A stretch of 64,000 nucleotides of DNA from Pseudonocardia parietis (GTDB lineage Bacteria; Actinomycetota; Actinomycetes; Mycobacteriales; Pseudonocardiaceae). Below are positions 1-7,959 of this stretch, piece by piece. Below the pieces are notes generated by a model. The model did not search any database and was not told the DNA's origin. It worked only from the letters and a program-made list of their open reading frames with translations. Location of the stretch: contig NZ_JAGINU010000001.1 in NCBI RefSeq assembly GCF_017876315.1, positions 5,828,001 through 5,892,000 of the forward strand. The letters run 5' to 3'. How positions within the stretch are numbered: the first letter of the stretch is position 1; every line of letters begins with the position of its first letter. Both the position numbers and the translations under genes were made by a program.

Positions 1-1
1 C

Positions 2-538
2 CGGCTCGACGAGGAGTTCGTCTGGTTCGGCCGGGCACCGCGGGCCAAGCTGCCGAACTACGTCGCGGCGATGGAACGCGCGTACGGCCCGCAGGACACG
101 CACTCCGCGTTCGTCGTGGGCCCGCCGCACACCCTGATCTTCCCGAACCTGTTCCTCGCCGAGATGAACATCATGATGGTCGAGCCGATCGCGCCGGGTG
201 AGACCGTCGCCTACACGACGCCCGCGCTGATCCCCGACCAGGACGAGATGAACGGCCGCATGCTGCGCCGCACCGAGGGCGCCATGGGCCCGGCCGGCTT
301 CCTGATCGCGGACGACGGCGAGATCGGCGCCCGTAACCAGATGGGCCTGGCGGCGCAGAAGCCGGACTGGATCGTGCTGGCCCGCGGCCGGGACACCGAC
401 GCCGCCGACGCGACCGGCCTGGTCAACCACGACAAGAGCGCCGAGACCCCGCAGCGCGGCTGGTGGGCGCACTGGGCCGAGGTACTGGGCGGCCGGTTCA
501 ACACCCACTCGACCACCCCGGACGGAGAGACCCGATGA
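2..538 (+). CDS. Rieske aromatic-ring dioxygenase, large subunit (3' part)
   Basis: C-terminal 178 codons of what is most likely the catalytic alpha subunit of a Rieske ring-hydroxylating dioxygenase. The Rieske 2Fe-2S domain and the start lie outside the window. Enzymes of this family add O2 to aromatic rings at a mononuclear iron held by the C-terminal domain seen here. The visible part has a PHTLIFPNLFLAEMN strand and a late QRGWWAHWAEVLGG segment of the kind found near the end of these subunits. The stop codon overlaps the next start as ATGA (535-538), which couples it to an unmistakable beta-subunit gene; that pairing is the strongest support. The substrate cannot be read from the fragment. 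Confidence 0.8.
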   Translation, partial: RLDEEFVWFGRAPRAKLPNYVAAMERAYGPQDTHSAFVVGPPHTLIFPNLFLAEMNIMMVEPIAPGETVAYTTPALIPDQDEMNGRMLRRTEGAMGPAGFLIADDGEIGARNQMGLAAQKPDWIVLARGRDTDAADATGLVNHDKSAETPQRGWWAHWAEVLGGRFNTHSTTPDGETR

Positions 539-1041
539 GTGAACCCGCCTTCAGCACCGGCACCCCCGTGGACCCCGCCCTCGAACCGGACGTCCTGGCG
601 TTCCTGCACCGCGAGGCCCGGCTCGCGGACGAGGCACGGTACTCGGACTGGGAGTCCCTCTGGGACGACGACGGCGTGTACTGGGTGCCGATGGCCCCTG
701 ACCACGATCCGCGGGTCAACCTGTCCTACGTCTACGACAACCGCAAGCGCCTCCGCAGCCGGGTCGCCCAGCTGAACTCGGGCGCGCGGCACTCGCAGAC
801 CCCGCCGTCGGTGATGCGCCGGCTGCTGACCAACGTCGAGGTTCTCGAGCGGGGTGCGGACACCGTCACCGTCGGGTCCAACTTCGTCCTGTTCGAGTAC
901 CGGCACGCGCTCACCACGTGGGCGGGCCGGGTCGTGCACACCGTGCGCCGCCGCCCCGACGGGGAGCTGCGCCTGGCCGCCAAGACCGTGCACCTGGTGA
1001 ACGCAGGCGGGCCGGTCCCGACGCTCGCCTTCCTGATCTGA
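535..1041 (+). CDS. Aromatic-ring dioxygenase, small (beta) subunit
   Basis: 168-residue beta subunit of the NTF2-like fold that forms the alpha3beta3 hydroxylase with the preceding gene. Family features visible in order: FLHREARLADEARYSDWESLWDDD near the N terminus, YWVPMAPDHDPR, and the LSYVYDNRKRLRSRVAQL helix, then the C-terminal sheet ending TVHLVNAGGPVPTLAFLI. Length is normal for the family. It starts at the ATG embedded in the ATGA overlap with the alpha gene. Beta subunits are structural rather than catalytic. It stands first in a run of same-strand CoA-ligase and dehydrogenase genes. Confidence 0.9.
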   Translation: MSEPAFSTGTPVDPALEPDVLAFLHREARLADEARYSDWESLWDDDGVYWVPMAPDHDPRVNLSYVYDNRKRLRSRVAQLNSGARHSQTPPSVMRRLLTNVEVLERGADTVTVGSNFVLFEYRHALTTWAGRVVHTVRRRPDGELRLAAKTVHLVNAGGPVPTLAFLI

Positions 1042-1097
1042 CCCTTCTTCAGACACCGGGCGGCCTCCGGCCAGCCCCTGCACCCGTGTGAGGACCC

Positions 1098-2642
1098 ATG
1101 CTGGTCGGAGACATCCCCCGCCTCAACGCCCGTCGCTATCCCACCAAGCCCGCCGTCATCTCCGGTGGGACCACGCTGACCTGGGCGGCGGTGAACGAAC
1201 GCGCCAACCGGCTCGGCACCGCACTGCGCGCGTCCGGGCTGCGGACCGGGGACCGGGTCGCGATCTGCGCCCGCAACACCGCCGAGTGGCCCGAGATCGT
1301 GTTCGGGCTGGCCAAGGCCGGCCTGGTCGCGGTGCCGGTGAACATCCGGCTCTCCGCGCCCGAGATCGCCCACGTCCTCACGGACTCCGGGGCGCGGGCC
1401 GGAATCGTGCACTCCGACCAGGCCGCGCTGGCCGGCGAGGTGTTCACCGAGCACCTCGAGCTCGTCCTGCAGCTGGGCGGCGGGGAGGTGGGCAAGGAGT
1501 ACGAGGCGGCGCTCGCGTCGTCGACCGACACGGACCCGACGCCGCCGACCCTCACCCACGACGACGTGCAGTTCATCCTCTACACCAGCGGCACGACCGG
1601 GCTGCCCAAGGGCGTCGTCCAGCTGCACCGCGGCATGGTCGCGCAGGCCCTGGACACCTCGATCGTCACCGAGGCCGTGCACTCCGACGTCACCCTCGGG
1701 ACGACGCCGTGCTTCACCGCGGGCGGGATGGTCCGCACGGTCGCCGCGCTGTTCCTGGGCCAGACCCTGGTGCTGCACCCCCGGTTCGACCCGGAGGCCG
1801 TCGTCGCCGAGATCGAGCGCAGCCGGGTCACGATGACGACGTTCATCCCGACCATGCTCATGCGCACCCTGAAGGTGCTGGAGAACGACCCGAGCCGGGA
1901 CGTGTCGAGCCTGCGCCGGATCAGCTACGGCTCGGCCCCGGTGCCGCCGGGGCTCGCCCAGGAGGCGATGGCCCGGCTGGGCTGCGACCTGCAGCAGCGC
2001 TACGGCGCCACCGAGGCCGGCGGGCAGGCCACGATCCTCACGCCTGCGGACCACCGCGCCGCCGTCGCCGGCGACGAGGGGCTCCTCGCCTCGTGCGGCC
2101 GGGAGACGCCGATGGCCGAGATCCGCATCGTCGGCGAGGACGGCGCGGACCTGCCGGTCGGCGAGACCGGCGAGATCGTGATCCGCTCGGACATGGTGGC
2201 GGCCGGCTACTGGAACAAGCCCGAGGCCACCGCCGAGACGTTCCGGCCGACCGGGCTGTGGTCCGGGGACCTGGGCAGGCTCGACGAGCGCGGTTACCTC
2301 TACATCGCCGGCCGGAAGACGGACATGATCATCTCCGGGGGCTTCAACGTGTACCCGGCCGAGATCGAGCGGGTCATCGCGCAGCACCCCGCCGTCGACC
2401 TGGTCACGGTCGTCGGCATCCCGGACCCGGAGTGGGGCGAGACGCCGGTCGCGGTGGTCGTCGGCAAGGGCGCACCCGATCCCGGGCTGGAGGAGTCCCT
2501 GCGGGTGCACTGCCGCGGCAACCTCGCCGGCTACAAGCAGCCGCGCCGCTTCGAGTTCCGCGACGAGCTGCCCCTCGGCCCCGCTGGCAAGATCCTCAAG
2601 CGCGAGGTCCGCGCGGCCCTCCTCGCGCCGGCGGGGAGGTGA
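1098..2642 (+). CDS. Acyl-CoA synthetase (AMP-forming)
   Basis: 514-residue adenylate-forming CoA ligase that activates a carboxylic acid through an acyl-AMP. The phosphate-binding motif YTSGTTGLPKG is at residues 162-172. It is followed by a YGATEAGG-type A5 motif, the hinge SGDLGRLDERGYLYIAGRKTD and the C-terminal catalytic lysine in GPAGKILKRE (K498). Length is typical of the fatty or aromatic acid ligases. The start has GAGGA just upstream. It lies 56 bases after the dioxygenase beta gene and 5 bases before a second ligase, so it belongs to the same operon. The acid it activates is unknown; an aromatic or alicyclic acid would fit the neighbours. Confidence 0.92.
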   Translation: MLVGDIPRLNARRYPTKPAVISGGTTLTWAAVNERANRLGTALRASGLRTGDRVAICARNTAEWPEIVFGLAKAGLVAVPVNIRLSAPEIAHVLTDSGARAGIVHSDQAALAGEVFTEHLELVLQLGGGEVGKEYEAALASSTDTDPTPPTLTHDDVQFILYTSGTTGLPKGVVQLHRGMVAQALDTSIVTEAVHSDVTLGTTPCFTAGGMVRTVAALFLGQTLVLHPRFDPEAVVAEIERSRVTMTTFIPTMLMRTLKVLENDPSRDVSSLRRISYGSAPVPPGLAQEAMARLGCDLQQRYGATEAGGQATILTPADHRAAVAGDEGLLASCGRETPMAEIRIVGEDGADLPVGETGEIVIRSDMVAAGYWNKPEATAETFRPTGLWSGDLGRLDERGYLYIAGRKTDMIISGGFNVYPAEIERVIAQHPAVDLVTVVGIPDPEWGETPVAVVVGKGAPDPGLEESLRVHCRGNLAGYKQPRRFEFRDELPLGPAGKILKREVRAALLAPAGR

Positions 2643-2647
2643 GCGGG

Positions 2648-5062
2648 ATGTCCGCACCCACCGAGGCCCCGCCGACCGTCGCCTCCGGCTGGCGCCCGCC
2701 GTTCGAGGCGGCGAACGTCGCCGAGCTGCTCGCCCGGCGCGCCGAGCTCACCCCGGACTCGCTCTTCGCCGTCGACGAGCACCGCACCCGGGTCACGTTC
2801 GCGGAGCTCGCGTCCGACGTCGACCGGGCCGCCGCCGGGCTGCTCGCCCTCGGGGTGCGCCCCGGTGACGTGGTGTCCTGGCAGCTGCCCAACCGCCTCT
2901 CGACGATCGTGCTGTCGCTGGCCCTGTGCCGGCTCGGCGCCGTCCAGAACCCCCTGGTCATGCTGCTGCGGGAACGCGAGCTGACCTTCATCTGCGGCCA
3001 GGCCCGGACCGCGCACCTGTTCGTGACGGGTGAGTTCCGCGGCACGGACTTCGGGGCCGTCGGCGCCGCCGTCGCGGCCGCCGTCCCCGGGCTGCGGGCC
3101 CACGTCGTGGACCCTGCGGCACCGCTCGGCCCGGTCGCCGGCGCGCTGCCCGAGGGCGACCCCGCCACCCTGCCGCCGCGCCCCACCGGCGACGGGCCGG
3201 CCGAGGTCCGCTGGCTGATCTACACCTCCGGCACGACGTCGGACCCGAAGGGCGCCAAGCACACCGATCGGGGCCTGATGGCGGCGTCGGACGTGTTCTG
3301 CGCGAACCTGCGCGTCACCTCCGAGGACCAGACCGCCACGCTGCTGCCCCTCGCCCACGTCGGCGGGATCGCCCACGTGCTCACCTCGCTGCGGACCGGC
3401 AGCAGTCTGGTCACCAGCGCCGTGTTCGACCCGGCGACCACGATCGACCTGCTGGCCGAGAACCGGATCACGCTGCTCGGCTCGGGCCTGCCGTTCATCA
3501 AGGCCTACCTCGCCCGGCAGCGCACGCAGCCCGACCGGCCGCTCTTCCCGCACATCCGGGTGACCCTCTGCGGGGGCGCCGGCAGGCCGGCGGCGCTGCA
3601 CGAGCAGGTGCGCCGGGAGCTGGGCGGGATCGGCATCGTCTCCGGCTACGGGATGACCGAGTGTCCGTACTTCACCTGGGGGACGCCGGAGGACACCGAC
3701 GTCGAGCACGCGACCGCCGAGGGGCGGCCCGGTCCCGGCGGCGAGGTCGTCGCCGTCAAGGCGGACGGCACCCGCGCGGCCCCAGGCGAGGAGGGCGAGC
3801 TGCGCGTGCGCGGGCCCCAGCTGATGCTCGGCTACGTCGACTCCTCCCTCGACGAGGGCGCCTTCGACGAACACGGCTTCTTCCGGACCGGCGACCTCGG
3901 CACCGTCGGCGAGAACGGCACGGTGACCGTCACGGGCCGGATCAAGGACGTCATCATCCGGAAGATGGAGAACATCTCCGCCCGCGAGGTGGAGGAGTTC
4001 CTGGCGGACGCGCCCGGCGTGGCGGACGTCGCCGTGATCGGGCTGCCGGACGAGGAGACGGGCGAGCGGGCCTGCGCCGTCGTCGTCCCCACCGACCCGG
4101 CCGCGCCGCCCACCCTGCCGGACCTCACCGCGCACCTGCGCGCGCGCGGCCTGTCCACCCGCAAGTTCCCGGAGCAGCTTGAGGTCCTTCCCGAGCTGCC
4201 CCGCAACGCGATGGGCAAGGTGGTGAAGCGGGACCTGCAGGTCCGGTTCGCCCCCGCACCCGCTCCCGGGGCCGCCGTGCGCACCCCCCTCGGCGAGCTG
4301 TCCACCGTCGTCTACGAGGTCGACGCGCACGTCGCGACGCTCACGCTGAACCGGCCGGACCGGCTCAACAGCTTCAACCGCACCATGACCGAGGAGATCG
4401 CCGAGGTCTGGCGGCACGTCCGCGACGACGACGACGTGCACGTCGTGGTCCTGCGCGCGGCCGGCGACCGGGCGTTCTGCACAGGCCTGGACGTGCGCGA
4501 GGGCCCCTGGTGGAGCGATCAGAACCAGTGGAACCAGGAGGACCCCGGCGTCCTGCTCGGCCCGCGCCAGCACCGGGTGTGGAAGCCGGTGATCGCGGCG
4601 GTGCACGGCATGGCGGCCGGCGGCGGGATGTACTTCCTCAACGAGGCGGACATCGTCATCTGCTCCGAGGACGCCACCTTCTTCGACCCGCACGCCAACG
4701 GCGGCATGGTCTCCGCGCTCGAGCCGATGGGCATGCTGCGCCGCGGCGTCCCGCTCGGCGACGTGCTCCGCTGGGCCCTGGCCGGCAACGAGGAGCGGAT
4801 CACCGCGCCCACGGCCCTGCGGCTCGGGCTGGTCACCGAGGTCGTCCCCCGGGACCGGCTGTGGCCGGCGGCCCGGGCGCTGGCCGACGAGATCGCCTCG
4901 CGGCGGCCCGCGTCGATCCAGGGCACGGTGCGGGCGATCTGGGAGTCGCTGGACCTGCCGCCGTCGGTGGCGGCGCAGCGCGGCTTCGCCTACGCCCAGC
5001 TCGGCAACGTCGGACGGGAGAAGCTGCGCCCGAGCGGCGGGGGCGAGAAGCGGTACCGGTGA
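2648..5062 (+). CDS. Fusion protein: acyl-CoA ligase joined to enoyl-CoA hydratase
   Basis: 804-residue protein with two complete enzymes in one frame. Residues 1-about 535 are an AMP-forming ligase: YTSGTTSDPKG at 192-202, YGMTECPYF, the RTGDLGTV hinge, and catalytic lysine K524 in NAMGKVVKRD. A short Pro/Ala-rich linker (APAPAPGAAVRTPLGE) leads into a crotonase domain (about 548-804) with LNRPDRLNSFN, the oxyanion-hole segments FCTGLDV and AAGGGMYFL, and an HANGGMVSALEP stretch at the usual active-site position. No stop or start lies between the parts, so this is a real fusion rather than read-through of two genes. Inference: it activates an unsaturated acid and hydrates or otherwise processes the CoA thioester without release. 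Starts at an ATG preceded by a GAGGTGAGCGGG site. Confidence 0.88.
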   Translation: MSAPTEAPPTVASGWRPPFEAANVAELLARRAELTPDSLFAVDEHRTRVTFAELASDVDRAAAGLLALGVRPGDVVSWQLPNRLSTIVLSLALCRLGAVQNPLVMLLRERELTFICGQARTAHLFVTGEFRGTDFGAVGAAVAAAVPGLRAHVVDPAAPLGPVAGALPEGDPATLPPRPTGDGPAEVRWLIYTSGTTSDPKGAKHTDRGLMAASDVFCANLRVTSEDQTATLLPLAHVGGIAHVLTSLRTGSSLVTSAVFDPATTIDLLAENRITLLGSGLPFIKAYLARQRTQPDRPLFPHIRVTLCGGAGRPAALHEQVRRELGGIGIVSGYGMTECPYFTWGTPEDTDVEHATAEGRPGPGGEVVAVKADGTRAAPGEEGELRVRGPQLMLGYVDSSLDEGAFDEHGFFRTGDLGTVGENGTVTVTGRIKDVIIRKMENISAREVEEFLADAPGVADVAVIGLPDEETGERACAVVVPTDPAAPPTLPDLTAHLRARGLSTRKFPEQLEVLPELPRNAMGKVVKRDLQVRFAPAPAPGAAVRTPLGELSTVVYEVDAHVATLTLNRPDRLNSFNRTMTEEIAEVWRHVRDDDDVHVVVLRAAGDRAFCTGLDVREGPWWSDQNQWNQEDPGVLLGPRQHRVWKPVIAAVHGMAAGGGMYFLNEADIVICSEDATFFDPHANGGMVSALEPMGMLRRGVPLGDVLRWALAGNEERITAPTALRLGLVTEVVPRDRLWPAARALADEIASRRPASIQGTVRAIWESLDLPPSVAAQRGFAYAQLGNVGREKLRPSGGGEKRYR

Positions 5063-5128
5063 GCGAGCCGCTCCCCGACGACGAGATCACGATGCCGTGC
5101 ACCCTCGGCACGGTCTGACAGGAGACCC

Positions 5129-6625
5129 ATGACGACGCTCGAGAACCCCGACACCCGGCTCGCGCAGTTCGGCCTGCACCTCGACGGCGCGAGAGTCCCG
5201 TCGGAGTCCGGGCGGACCTACGAGTCCCTGGACCCCTTCACGGGCGAGCCCTGGGCCGTGGCCGCGGACGGCACCGCCGCCGACGTCGACCGGGCCGTCG
5301 CCTCGGCCCGTGCCGCGCTGAAGGGCCCGTGGGGCTCGCTGAGCGCCACGGCCCGCGGTGAACTGCTCCGGAGGTTCGGTGAGCTGATCGCCCGGGACGC
5401 GGACCGGCTCGCCGAGCTGGAGGTCCGCGACGGCGGCAAGCTGCTGCGCGAGATGGCGGGCCAGGTCCGCGGTCTACCCGCCTGGTACACGTACTTCGCG
5501 GGCGTCGCGAGCACGCTGCACGGCGAGGTCATCCCCACCGACAAGGACAACTACCTCGTCTACACCCGGCACGAGCCGGTCGGCGTCGTCGCGGCCATCA
5601 CGCCGTGGAACTCCCCGCTCCTGCTGCTCACCTGGAAGCTGGCGCCCGCGCTCGCGGCCGGCTGCACCGTCGTAGTCAAGCCCAGCGACTACACGCCCGC
5701 CTCCACGGTCGCGCTCGCCGAGCTGGCCACCGAGGCGGGCTTCCCGCCCGGCGTGGTCAACGTGGTGACCGGCTGGGGCCCCGAGACCGGGAAGGCCCTG
5801 GCGGCCCACCCGGGCGTCGACAAGATCGCGTTCACCGGTTCGACCGCGACCGGGATCTCGGTCGCCCACGCGGCGGCGGAGAACGTCGCGCGGGTGACGC
5901 TGGAGCTGGGCGGCAAGTCGGCGCAGGTCGTGTTCCCGGACGCGGACCTCGACGCGGCGGCGAACGGGGTCGTCGCCGGGGTGTTCGCCGCGACCGGACA
6001 GACCTGCCTCGCGGGCTCCCGGCTCCTGGTCCACGAGTCCGTGGCGGACGAGCTGGTCGCGCGGATCGTGGAGCGCGCGGAGCGGATCGTGGTCGGGGAT
6101 CCCAAGGCGCCGGAGACCGAGATGGGACCGTTGTCGAACGACCGCCAGCTCGACGTCGTCCTGAGCCATTTCGCGTCCGCCCGCGAGCAGGGCGTCCGCA
6201 TCGCCTGCGGCGGCGCGCCGGTGCGCGAGCTCGGCGGATACTTCGTGCAGCCGACCGTGCTCACCGACCTGCCCGCGGACGCCCGCGCGCTCACCGAGGA
6301 GATCTTCGGCCCGGTGCTCGCCGTGTCCACGTTCCGGGACGAGGACGAAGCCGTCGAGCTGGCGAACTCCACGCCTTACGGTCTGGCCGGTTCGGTGTGG
6401 ACCAAGGACGTGCACCGCGCGCACCGGGTCGCCGCGCGCCTGCGCGCCGGCACGGTCTGGGTGAACGCCTATCGCGCCGTGGCCCCGCAGGTGCCGTTCG
6501 GCGGGACGGGCCGCTCGGGGATCGGCCGGGAGAATGGCGCGGACGCGATCCGGGACTACACCGAGACCAAGGCGGTCTGGATCGAGCTGTCCGGGCTGAC
6601 CCGGGACCCCTTCACGCTGGGCTGA
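5129..6625 (+). CDS. NAD(P)-dependent aldehyde dehydrogenase
   Basis: 498-residue soluble aldehyde dehydrogenase oxidising an aldehyde to its acid. General base E259 lies in LELGGKS and catalytic nucleophile C293 in GQTCLAGS; EEIFGPVLAV and the C-terminal PFGGTGRSGIGRENG segment are also present. The cofactor-binding FTGSTATG motif precedes the glutamate. Length is typical. The start has AGGAG 6 bases upstream. It is the last gene of the dioxygenase/ligase operon and is followed by a strong hairpin, so it may supply acid substrate to the two ligases. Substrate unknown. Confidence 0.93.
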   Translation: MTTLENPDTRLAQFGLHLDGARVPSESGRTYESLDPFTGEPWAVAADGTAADVDRAVASARAALKGPWGSLSATARGELLRRFGELIARDADRLAELEVRDGGKLLREMAGQVRGLPAWYTYFAGVASTLHGEVIPTDKDNYLVYTRHEPVGVVAAITPWNSPLLLLTWKLAPALAAGCTVVVKPSDYTPASTVALAELATEAGFPPGVVNVVTGWGPETGKALAAHPGVDKIAFTGSTATGISVAHAAAENVARVTLELGGKSAQVVFPDADLDAAANGVVAGVFAATGQTCLAGSRLLVHESVADELVARIVERAERIVVGDPKAPETEMGPLSNDRQLDVVLSHFASAREQGVRIACGGAPVRELGGYFVQPTVLTDLPADARALTEEIFGPVLAVSTFRDEDEAVELANSTPYGLAGSVWTKDVHRAHRVAARLRAGTVWVNAYRAVAPQVPFGGTGRSGIGRENGADAIRDYTETKAVWIELSGLTRDPFTLG

Positions 6626-6650
6626 GCTTCACGCCGGGCCGGGCGCCGGC

Positions 6651-6676
6651 CGGGCCGGGGCGGGTGCCCCGGCCCG
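6651..6676. terminator. GC hairpin between convergent genes
   Basis: An 11-bp perfect inverted repeat (arm CGGGCCGGGGC, 4-base loop) lies in the 58-base gap between the convergent aldehyde dehydrogenase and flavoprotein reductase genes. It has no T-tract, as is common in GC-rich actinobacteria, and can serve both strands. Confidence 0.6.
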
Positions 6677-6683
6677 GGTGCGG

Positions 6684-7781
6684 TCAGAAGCGGATGTGCA
6701 GGTCCTCGCCGGGCGTCTCCGGGTCCGCGACGGACTGGCAGCCGAGGATGTGCCCCTCGGCGAGGTCGTCGTCGTCGAGGACGTCGTTGGACAGCATCCG
6801 CACCCGCCCCTTGAGCACCTGGGCCTGGCAGGACCCGCACACGCCGTCGCGGCAGGAGTAGGGGGCGTCGATGCCCTTGCTCAGCAGCAGGTCGACGAGC
6901 TTCACCTCCGCCGGCCAGGACAGCTCGTGGGTCTCCCCCTCGAGCTCGACGACGACCCGCACCGCGTCCGCAGAGCCCTCCTCCCCGACCGTGGGGACGA
7001 CGATGTCGGCGAAGGGGTCCGTCTCCAGCGAGGTGTAGACCTCGACGTGCACGCGGGCGGACGGGGCACCGGCGTCCTGCAGCGCCCCGGACACCGCCGC
7101 CATGAACGGAGCGGGCCCGCAGATGTAGCTCTCCCGGTCGACGTAGGGCGCCACGAGCGTCCGCAGCTGCTCCCGCGCCGGGATCCCCTGCACGGACTCG
7201 AGCCAGTGCAGCACGGTCAACCGGTCGGGGTGGGCGGCAGCGAGCCGGCGGAGCTGCCCGGCGAAGATGACCGACGCCTCGTCCCGGTTGGCGTAGAGCA
7301 GGGTGATCCGGCCTGTGCCCAGCGCGAGCGCGGACTTGAGGATGGAGAAGACCGGCGTGACACCGCTGCCCCCGGCGACGAGCAGGAAGTCCACGTCCAG
7401 GTCCGGCGGGGTGAAGACGCCGGACGGCGCGAGGACCTCGATCCGCGATCCCGCGCGGACGTTGTCGCACAGCCAGTTCGAGCCGTAGCCCTGCGCGGTC
7501 CGCTTCACCGTCACGGTCAGCCGCTCGTCCGCGTGTGGGGTGCTGGCCAGCGAGTAGCACCGGGCGACGGAGCCCGTCCGGTCGCTCGGGATACGCAGGG
7601 TGAGGAACTGTCCCGGGCGGTAGGTGAACATCTCGCGGTCCGCCTCCGGCACCTCGAACACCAGTGAGCGGGCGTCGGGCGACTCCTCGACGACGGCCGC
7701 CACCGTCAGCGAACGAGAGCGGGGGCGGACCACCGCGCTCTCGGTCCGGTCGGCGGTCGGCGCGGCGCTGAGCTCGGCCAT
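6684..7781 (-). CDS. Ferredoxin reductase with C-terminal 2Fe-2S domain (KshB-like)
   Basis: 365-residue electron-transfer flavoprotein that would pass electrons from NAD(P)H through FAD and a plant-type 2Fe-2S centre to an oxygenase. Order: FAD-binding domain with the CYSLASTP motif, NAD domain with VAGGSGVTP and the CGPAPFM segment, then a ferredoxin domain with C310-x4-C315-x2-C318-x29-C348. This arrangement matches the reductases of 3-ketosteroid 9-alpha-hydroxylase and phenylacetyl-CoA or benzoate oxygenases. Start chosen at the ATG with GGAGGG upstream, rather than further upstream in the frame, where the sequence is unlike any protein. Likely partner: the Rieske dioxygenase at the window start. 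Transcribed divergently from the double acyl-CoA dehydrogenase. Confidence 0.9.
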   Translation of the reverse strand: MAELSAAPTADRTESAVVRPRSRSLTVAAVVEESPDARSLVFEVPEADREMFTYRPGQFLTLRIPSDRTGSVARCYSLASTPHADERLTVTVKRTAQGYGSNWLCDNVRAGSRIEVLAPSGVFTPPDLDVDFLLVAGGSGVTPVFSILKSALALGTGRITLLYANRDEASVIFAGQLRRLAAAHPDRLTVLHWLESVQGIPAREQLRTLVAPYVDRESYICGPAPFMAAVSGALQDAGAPSARVHVEVYTSLETDPFADIVVPTVGEEGSADAVRVVVELEGETHELSWPAEVKLVDLLLSKGIDAPYSCRDGVCGSCQAQVLKGRVRMLSNDVLDDDDLAEGHILGCQSVADPETPGEDLHIRF

Positions 7782-7959
7782 CGGGTTCCCTCCAGTGGGT
7801 GCGATGCTGCATCGGCCGCCATCGACGGCAGCCGATTTCTGACATAGTGTATGCGCAGTATCGCCAGCAGAAGAGCCATCGGTGCGATGTGACGAGGTCG
7901 TCCTCTGACACCATCTCCGCGCATCGGCGGCCACCCGTCACCGCCGGAGGACACGACTC
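7782..7959. promoter_or_regulatory. Divergent promoter region with GTCAGAAA element
   Basis: 178-base divergent spacer between the reductase and the double acyl-CoA dehydrogenase. On the minus strand a possible -10 hexamer TACACT (7851-7846) is followed by ATGTCAGAAA (7845-7836), one of the recurrent GTCAGA elements of this window, 55 bases before the reductase start. CCGGAGG (7944-7950) is the ribosome-binding site of the plus-strand gene. No coding sequence seen. Confidence 0.5.

Noticed and set aside
732..2657. Very long open frame on the minus strand opposite the ligase gene, and similar ones elsewhere
   Set aside because: Antisense frames stay open in GC-rich DNA because stop codons are rare; the products are Arg/Pro/Gly/His-rich and lack any family motif.
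5059..5118. 19-codon GTG frame between the fusion gene and the aldehyde dehydrogenase
   Set aside because: It overlaps the fusion stop and ends just before the next ribosome-binding site, but is too short and unrecognisable to call a gene.
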